From Cryptomeria japonica (Eukaryota > Streptophyta > Pinopsida > Cupressales > Cupressaceae): DNA of 64,000 bases. Of this stretch, positions 56,744 through 64,000 are shown in pieces; position 1 is the stretch's first letter, and the number at the start of each line of letters is the position of its first letter. The stretch is from NCBI RefSeq assembly GCF_030272615.1, contig NC_081414.1, positions 51,863,136 to 51,927,135 on the forward strand, in the 5' to 3' direction. The position numbers and the translations under genes are program-made. Below the pieces are notes generated by a model. The model was given only the letters and a program-made list of their open reading frames with translations. It had not been told where the DNA came from and did not search any database.

Positions 56744-57036
56744 GACCAATTACTCACTAAAGAGGGCCTTTGTGAGGAGGTCTTTATCATGACTAATAAC
56801 AATTTTCTTGGCTTTGATGGATTTCCATGTGAATTCCATAAAACCCTTTGGGATTTAATGGTGAAAGTTCTTTGTAAGGTTTACCTTGAATCCTTCTATT
56901 TTAATTCACCAAGGAATAATAAATAAAATAATGTTAAATTCATATCTAATTTTAGTGATATATAGATGAAATATATAATGGAATGTTGATCACTATGCTA
57001 AATGTCTCCTACAAGATCATTGCTAAAGTTCTTTAA
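56744..57036 (+). pseudogene. LINE reverse transcriptase fragment
   Basis: Fragment of a plant non-LTR RT. NNNFLGFDGFPCEFHKTLWD corresponds to the N(K)SPGxDGFPxEFYK block, followed by VYLESF. After a short shift MLNVSYKIIAKVL matches the (L)LNVxYKIIAKVLA block; it ends at TAA 57034. Stops and a frameshift separate the two. The rest of the LINE is not visible. Confidence 0.75.
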
Positions 57037-57284
57037 TTTTTTTTCTATGTTGAATTCTCATTAGTCTCCATGTCATCATCCCTAGTAAAGGAGTCTCTCA
57101 TACAAGAGATTTGGGTATTATCACGCTTCCTAGAAGTCTTCTTGGGTTTAGTTTTATCCTATGAGGAGAGATTTGAGTAAATTTCCATAATCCTCATCTC
57201 CCTCCTCTACAATCCACTCTTCCTCTTATGTGGTTTTATCTTCAGTATCAGTGCTCATATCCAAGTAGTGCATATGGGTGGGCT

Positions 57285-57643
57285 AAAATTTAATCTCCCA
57301 TCATCTTTGACTATGAAGAAACCTAATGTAACTCTTGCCTTGTTAAATTCATCAAAAAATGAACAAGAAAGTTAGAGCTCACACATTATTAAAATCCCTT
57401 GTTATATTTTAGATATATGTTTAAAAAACTATATTTTCATTGCTTGTAGTAGGATTTCAATTGTGTAACTTTTTTAGTGATCGTTGTAAGGTGTATATTA
57501 TTTGCATTTAAAAAGAAATCAAAACACGTTGTTAAACCCTTTGGTGCAAAGAATGAAATTTTGTTCTAACTAGTCATGTAGGAAAAAAACAAAAATGTTT
57601 AGGAAGTGGTATCATGGAGAGTTCTTTACGATCTATTTAGTAC
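57285..57643 (+). repeat. Direct repeat, copy 1
   Basis: Similar to 58443-58768 over its whole length, including GACTATGAAGAAACCTAATG and ACTATATTTTCATTGCTTGT. Copies are about 1.16 kb apart. Confidence 0.85.
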
Positions 57644-57949
57644 CATTGCTAATTTTTTTGTGGTTTTAAGCACAAAATCCCCTCAAACAAATATTTATTA
57701 CTCATAAATCTATCCAAAAAATATTTTTATTTTATTTTTTGACTAAAATGACCATATGCATATCTTCTTTCTGGATTTGATTGTATCTTTTTTTGCATCA
57801 ACGTTTCAGATCACACGTTGTGATCCATCATCAAGATGTTTAGAGAATGTCAGGATATGAAAGAAGGTAAAATTGCATAATGAGACAAGCTCAAGGCAGT
57901 ATATGAAGGATGGGGTAGAGAGAAAGATCCAAGCATGTAGAACAAGAAG

Positions 57950-58090
57950 TAGAAGAATAAATAATAATAATAAAAATAATCATAAAATAATAAAAAATAA
58001 GAATGATAAGGAATCATAGGCTACTTAAAAGACAAAAAAAATAAAAATAGATAAATAAATAAATAAAAAATTACACAAATATAAAGCCCA
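57950..58090 (+). repeat. A-rich AATAA microsatellite
   Basis: Imperfect AAT, AAAAT and AAATAAATA runs. Confidence 0.8.
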
Positions 58091-58148
58091 CGATAAAAGG
58101 GAAAAAATAACACAAAAAAGAGGAAATCAAATACAAAAATAATAAATA

Positions 58149-58362
58149 TATATATGTACACACACATGTGTGTGTGCATGCGCACACTCACGTATATTTA
58201 TATACACATACTCAAGCCAACATATATATAAATATATACGTATACTTAAGTATGTATGTACATACATATATTTATATACACATACTCATGCCAACATATA
58301 TATAAATATATACATATATGTACATATGCACGTACATATATACATACATACATACATACATA
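58149..58362 (+). repeat. (TA)/(CATA) compound microsatellite
   Basis: TATATATGTACACACACATGTGTGTG, then two similar ~90-bp units starting near 58190 and 58270, then (CATA)n to 58362. Confidence 0.85.
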
Positions 58363-58442
58363 ACCAAGAAAGAACAAAATGATAATTTACACCCCTTGTT
58401 TTATAACTAAATAAACTGTTACTTGAAAAATTCATGTGGTTT

Positions 58443-58768
58443 GAAATTTAATCCCTCATTATCTTGACTATGAAGAAACCTAATGCAATTGTTATCTTTT
58501 GAAATTCACATTATTAAAAGATTATCTAGATTGACTATCATTTATTAAGCTATATTTTAGATGTAATAAAACTATATTTTCATTGCTTGTAGTAGGTTTT
58601 AAATTATGTCACCCTTTAGTGATTAGCTTAAGGTGTATATTGTTTGTATTTCAAAAGCAATCAAAACACATTTTTAAACCTTTTGGTAAAAAGAATGAAA
58701 TTTTGTTGTAATTAGTTATATAGAAAAGAATGTAATTTGTGTTATCATGGAGAGATCTTTAGGATCTG
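58443..58768 (+). repeat. Direct repeat, copy 2
   Basis: Partner of 57285-57643, differing by point changes and small indels. Confidence 0.85.
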
Positions 58769-59450
58769 TTTTTATGAAGTGGGAGTTTCTATGAGATAAA
58801 AATATTGCTACAAGATAAATTGGAATCTTATTCTAATATGAAACAACTATTTTTTAGTTCTCAAATTTTTAGCTAGTGAATCTAGGGTGGCACTTGAAGT
58901 TCCCACACTATCTTAGGAGTGTTATAAAATGGAATCTCAATATCTTGATCCTCATCTTGAGTATATAAAAAATATAATTCTCAAACTATGAAACACAAAA
59001 ATTTCATTTTTAGGTTGTATAATTTATTTTTGAGAAAGTGTTTTTTTGGAACTTCCAAGGATGCCTATTGTGTCCTAGATTGAAAGCTATGGCCTTTAAA
59101 ATTTGGTCCTCCTATATTATAAATGTAAAAATATATTGTACATAAAAAGAGTAGTAAGAGGGAGTTACACTTATCAACCAACTTATGATTCGTGTTACGA
59201 CACATCACAAGATATCTTTAAATGGAGATAATAAATATAAAATGGAATGCTTGAGTTGGTCATTGGATTATGGTTTACTTATGATAGGTAGAAGGAATAT
59301 TCTATTTTTAGCTTGTGAACTTATCTTGAAATTTGGGTGTTCGTTTTCTAAATAGATATTTGGGTGCCACTTTTTGGGTAGTTTTATCTCATGGCTTTAT
59401 AATTACTGTTGAGGTTAAAGTTGAACTCCAAAGAAATGTCCCAAAACTTG
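58769..59450. other. No feature recognised
   Basis: AT-rich, many stops in all frames. Confidence 0.4.
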
Positions 59451-59451
59451 T

Positions 59452-60560
59452 TAGGCCATCATAAAATTTAAAATTGAAAGCTACAAGAAACTTAACTTCA
59501 ACCAATTAAGTAACATGAAGTAAATGAAATAAACAAGATTATACTTTCCATGATTTACACCTCATTGTGTCCTAACTCCATTGTTCTTGGTTATAGATGA
59601 TTTGCTCTCAGACAAGCATTGGTAGCTTCCAAGATGCCATATGAAGAATGGACTGATAGTTAACTGATACTATGATATGCATATGCAAATTATTTAAGCT
59701 AACATGATATTAAACTATGATAAGAATTCTAAAATTGCTAATTGCTTCAAACTCAAACTCACGGATGCAAGATAAAGACTCTTAGAATGACTATATGATT
59801 AGCTATTAGTCTATTAGTTTCAAAATGGCTTAGGATACCTCTTTTTATAGATTTTTGAGTGCATGAGCTTAGGTGGCAGAGATCAACGATCGTGATCGAA
59901 TCTTGCAAATTGGATGGCTATGAGAAAGAAAATGAAGGTTGAGAGAAAAGGGGAAAGAGAAGACAAGTGTCACTCATCTCACCTTGACTAAGTTGAAGAC
60001 TTGAGAGGATATAGGATAGTTGGAGAAGATGTAGGAATGAAAGGACAAGTGGAATCAAGTCCTCCTAAGATATAGGGATGCTAGAGAGAATATAGAAGAA
60101 GGTTAGGAAATATGTGTACATACACAATATTTCATTTATTTTGGAAGTTGGAGATAAGTGGCTAATAAATGATTTTATTTTATTTTATTTTGTTGAATTA
60201 ATTTAGCCACATGATGGATGAGTTGGCAAAGAAGAAGTGATGTGGAGAATGAAAGGTGAGTTGGAAAAGGGATTAAATAATTAAGAAATTATTTAATTAA
60301 TGAGACTATAGGATAGTAGATAGAAGAATAATTAAATATTAGATATTTAATTAATTGATTATAAGAAAATGATATAATGAATTAATTAATAAAATGTTTC
60401 AATTAAATTAATTAATAGAAGGACATGAAATGAATTAAATAAATTAATCTTTTCAAATTAACTATTTAATAGAAGAATAATTATTCAATAAATAGAAAAT
60501 ATTTATTTAATTTCTCATAGCCAATTTTATGTGTATGCAATTACCATTTAATGGTTTGGT
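59452..60560 (-). repeat. Possible diverged minus-strand LTR
   Basis: On the minus strand: an AT-rich TTAATTAA-type stretch (60530-60280), then CCACTTGTCC and CCTACATCT phrases like those in the Tat LTR, then TATAAAAAG at 59849-59841, and an ending GGCCTAACA near 59452. Order resembles an LTR, but base similarity is weak and the start is not defined. Confidence 0.3.
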
Positions 60561-63385
60561 ACACTACTTCTCTTATTTAAAGGGTGCTTGAAATGGAAAT
60601 ATTGATTATGAGTTTGTAGGAATTGTGATGCTATCAAAAGTACCTCAAATATTCAAATGGTAATACTCTTGGAAATGATTTCTTTGTAAGTGTATTGTAA
60701 CTATGGTTAGATAACTAAATAATAAATTAAGATTCTTTGGAGTGAGGGGTTTTTCTATTGAATAGGTTTTATCCATTTACATGGTCTATGTTGTTGTATG
60801 ATTCTTATTTATGTTTTATATGTGTTTATCCTTTCTATGATTGTAAATATCTAAAATTTGCACAATATTCTTCTTTAAAATTAGTTTAGATATGTGAAAA
60901 TTGGCAATTCAATCCTCTTACTAATTCTAAGTATTTTGATAACTTTCTCCTAAATTCTCTAGGTTTTCTTAGTTCTGTTTTTATTTTTTTGTTTTTAAAA
61001 AATGAGGGTTTCTTGCGACTCTATCAATTTGATATTCCTCTATTAGGATTTGATCTTTTGATTAAACTTACCATTCAAAACCTTTAAATTAATTATTTAA
61101 TTTTTTTAGACTTTGATATAAGGAAAGGATTTATATTCTAAACTTTGGTTTTTTATATTTTAAAAACATACGCCCTAGTTTTGGTATTTTGTCAAATTTG
61201 ATTGAAAATTCAATTTTCCACCTTAGAAAAATCTAGAACTAAAAGTAACTACACAAACTATAATGAGAATAATTGATGCCTTAATTTTTTATATGCTTAG
61301 ATTTCTAGAAGGAAACTTTGAAATGATAATGCCTACAAAAACCTAGAATGAAATATAGATATTTGGTCTAGCTAGTATAAATAGTTCCCGCATTCCACAT
61401 TATCAAAGTTGGAGTATGTGATAAGGTCCCTTATATGCTTCTAAGGTACATTAGTGATAAATTTCTAGTACTAGAATTCTATAGGAAATTATAATTGCAC
61501 AAATTATGTTAAAAAAATAAGGTTAAGGGAGATGGATTTCATATTGTGATTAATAAACTTGTATTCTTATTTAACAAGTCAAACTACAAAGAATCTAGAA
61601 GTAGAATTGATACAATTTAATTAATTATGTGAAGCCAAATTATCATTCAATCCCAAGTCTACCATTAAACCCCTACAAATGAAAGAAAGGTTAGAAGAAG
61701 AGATTACAATGTTTTTTCTTTAGTTGAAAACATATTCAACAATTATAGGACCAATGGAAAAAGATGGTGTAAATGTTATAGATCCCACCTATAAAATAGA
61801 CTAGAATGCCTCTAGAAAAATTTCAAGAATAGATTAGGGCAAAGACAAGTAAAGAAAAGGAATAGAGTCTAGAAAGAACATAGAAGTGGCAAATTATAAA
61901 AGGAAGAAATACTAGCTTTCCACCAAAAATTTAAAGATTTTGACAATTATTGATAATGATCAAGAAAGAAGTCCTCTAATAGAGTTGAGAAGTTATATAT
62001 AGAGCAATTAATCCTAGTTGTTCATCTCTAATCCTTCTAGAATTTGTTAGGGAAAAAGGTGGACAACTTGAGAGTAAGAGAAGGGGGAACCAAGTTCTAC
62101 AGTCCAAAAAAATTATTTTTATCTAAGGACTCCAGATGATAAATTTCCTTCACTTGTCTCCTAGATTTTCATTGTAAATGAGACAATTCCTACATATCTT
62201 TAAAGGTTTAGATTCCTTTCTTTAAGAGCCTTTCACCTTCTAATATTTTGTTCAAGACCAAGGGAACCTAATTAACTTTCTTTAGGTGGTTCCATCAAAT
62301 AGAATATGTGGGGAAGTTGAATAGAGCTCAATTGTAGATGAACTATCTGCCAACCTTTGAAAATATTGTTAATGGGATAAAACATGAGTTTTGAATTGTG
62401 GGACCAAAAGAATTTAATCTTTCCAATGTATTTTTGTCCTAGGGTTAAAGTTAATAGTAGAGATGATTTTATGTCTAGCCAAGTGATTAAAATGGGCATT
62501 ACCCTAAAAGGAATGAATGATCCACTTAGTAATTAAAGATCCCTTGAGAATAGGGGTCTATGATGCATAATTACCCTTCATCCTTGAATTGAGTGGAGTT
62601 TAACCAAGATGAGTTTGGTATACCTTTTTTCTTCCCCACTAAGATTAAATGAAGTATTTGTTTCAAGTGAGATATTTGATCTCACAGAAAGATTTAAAGG
62701 GAAGCCAACAGAAAGAGATGTGCATACATGAATAGTTGCCACCTATTGATTAGCCATGGATATGAAATTTTTCTCTAAGCTAGGTAAGTTTACCTTTGAG
62801 TGTGTTGAAAAAACACTTCTAAGTGTCATAGAAGGAGATACTGATTCTAAAGTAAATACCTAAGAAACAAATGATAACACCACATTTAATAAATTGTCAC
62901 TCCTCACAAATCTAGCTTAGAAGGTTATCAAACCTAATTATATAAAACCATGTTTTAAAGATGAGAGAAAAAAACTATATAAAATAGGTAAAAGACATCC
63001 AAAATGAGAGAGTTTTTCTATAAAAACTTTAACCAAAAGAATGATCATTATTTAAATATATATTGAAAAGATAAAAATCTAGAAAAAGGAAATGCCATGA
63101 ATTGGGAATAAGAATCCTAGTACATCAATGATAAAGAAAAATTGAAAGGAAGCTATGTGGGATATAATGTTGAGCCCAAAGTTGGACCATTTGAACAATT
63201 GGGAGATTTATTTATTATTTAATTATGTCATGGCCTTTGTCAAAGTTAGTTTGATGGTTATCTTGAATAATTTGTTGGTTGGGAAAATGGCTAAAGAAAA
63301 CTTGTATAATTCATATGGTAGGTAAAAAATTTAAATTAAATATATAACATTTGAGGATAGGTTTTGAGAATGATGTTTTTGATAT
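60561..63385. other. No feature recognised
   Basis: AT-rich DNA. A 75-codon minus-strand open frame at 62272-62499 has no recognisable domain. Confidence 0.4.
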
Positions 63386-64000
63386 TAAAAGAAGCCAAAA
63401 AAAAGGGGGCTGACCCATAGGAACAACAAGAAAAACAGTGGCAGAACCATTGTCCACATAAACACAACAGAGTTACAGCCCTTTACCTCTATCAAAAACT
63501 ATGATCATTCTACATAAGTTTAGTAGATATAAAGCAGTATTAAACAGAGTTTTAGACATATGCCACGAAGGGCAATAAACATAAAAGTTAAAATAAAAAC
63601 ATAGGCTAACACTATCAGCCCGTAGGCTACTAAGAGTAGACAAAAAACCAGCCTTCCACAAAATAAAGACAAATCATTTCTTTTTCCCATGGCTCCTCTT
63701 GGGGAGGAGCTTTCTTGCCCATTCTTTGTTGGGGAATTTGAACAGGGCCTTGTAGTCCTCTTCATCCTTGCCTTTGCCTATGGAAGTACTTTCCTACATG
63801 AGGCACAAAGTGGTAGCCGAATGGTGCATCACATTCAACGTGAATTTAGAAACATCATGCATTTTAGTTTCCACTGCCTCCAGTTTGCTGGTGAGATCCT
63901 GCACATTATCAGACAGGGCCTCCACTTTTTTCCCTAGTTCCACTAGGTTGTTGTTGTCATCCTCTTTTATGCTACTCGCCTACTCCAGTTCCATCAATTT
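63386..64000 (-). pseudogene. Unidentified minus-strand coiled-coil remnant with 3' tail
   Basis: The minus strand from the window end reads NNNLVELGKKVEALSDNVQD, then LTSKLEAVETKMHDVSKFTL (amphipathic coiled coil), then after a stop DYKALFKFPNKEWARKLLPK and a basic end SHGKKK-stop near 63687. A 300-base A/T-rich tail ends in CAGCCCCCTTTTTTTTGGC, similar in style to plant LINE 3' ends. Could be a LINE-associated or retrocopied reading frame; it continues beyond the window. I do not recognise the protein. Confidence 0.4.

Noticed and set aside
58170-58382. 70-codon open frame rich in Tyr/Ile/His
   Set aside because: Product of the TA/CATA microsatellite.
63689-63937. 82-codon plus-strand open frame
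   Set aside because: Antisense to the coiled-coil remnant, which has better protein character.

Overview
This window looks like heterochromatic, gene-poor nuclear DNA of a seed plant. I see no intact host gene. Nearly everything I can identify is LTR retrotransposon, LINE or captured-gene remnant, nested up to three deep and broken by stops and indels. A plant nuclear genome is indicated by Ty3/gypsy elements of the Tat/Ogre type (dual RNase H), a plant mobile domain, a PPR motif, initiator-Met primer sites and telomere-like TTTAGGG boxes inside LTRs. The size and age of the nesting suggest a large genome such as a gymnosperm; that last step is inference.

Layout. (1) 1-23067: element Tat-1, whose 5' LTR is cut by the window edge. 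It has a long leader with two arrays of an 8-bp motif spaced exactly 21 bp apart, then gag, protease, a G-patch-like segment, RT, two RNases H and integrase, all in one reading frame apart from stops, one frameshift and an inserted solo LTR (8056-9545). Its 3' region carries an antisense plant-mobile-domain ORF, itself interrupted by about 3.3 kb holding foldback hairpins plus PPR and short-chain-dehydrogenase pseudogene fragments. An inverted copy of the 21-bp array follows, then the 3' LTR. (2) 23068-23800: an LTR end and an integrase fragment of an older gypsy element. (3) 23801-33212: the 3' part of a LINE, split by NA-1 (25908-32685), a complete LTR element with target duplication GTGGA. 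NA-1 has no pol: it encodes a coiled-coil, multi-zinc-knuckle ORF1 and an unrecognised ORF2 of about 1,000 codons. (4) 33685-55436: Tat-2, a second copy of the Tat family with target duplication TATAT. It lacks gag, is interrupted in integrase by NA-2 (43324-50806, minus strand), and carries a solo LTR in its 3' LTR. NA-2 has LTRs different from NA-1 but the same ORF1-ORF2, pol-less plan. (5) 55442-64000: old AT-rich DNA with a LINE RT fragment, a direct duplication, microsatellites, possible eroded LTRs and an unidentified minus-strand coiled-coil remnant.

The main candidates for something undescribed are the NA-1/NA-2 family, a pol-less LTR retrotransposon lineage with a conserved large ORF of unknown function, and the 21-bp-register TAGCGCAT arrays, present in the leaders of both Tat copies and inverted near the 3' LTR of Tat-1. 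The Tat elements would have been self-mobilising when intact. NA elements keep primer site, polypurine tract and gag-like protein but would need RT and integrase from another element. Function for ORF2 and for the arrays is not assigned.
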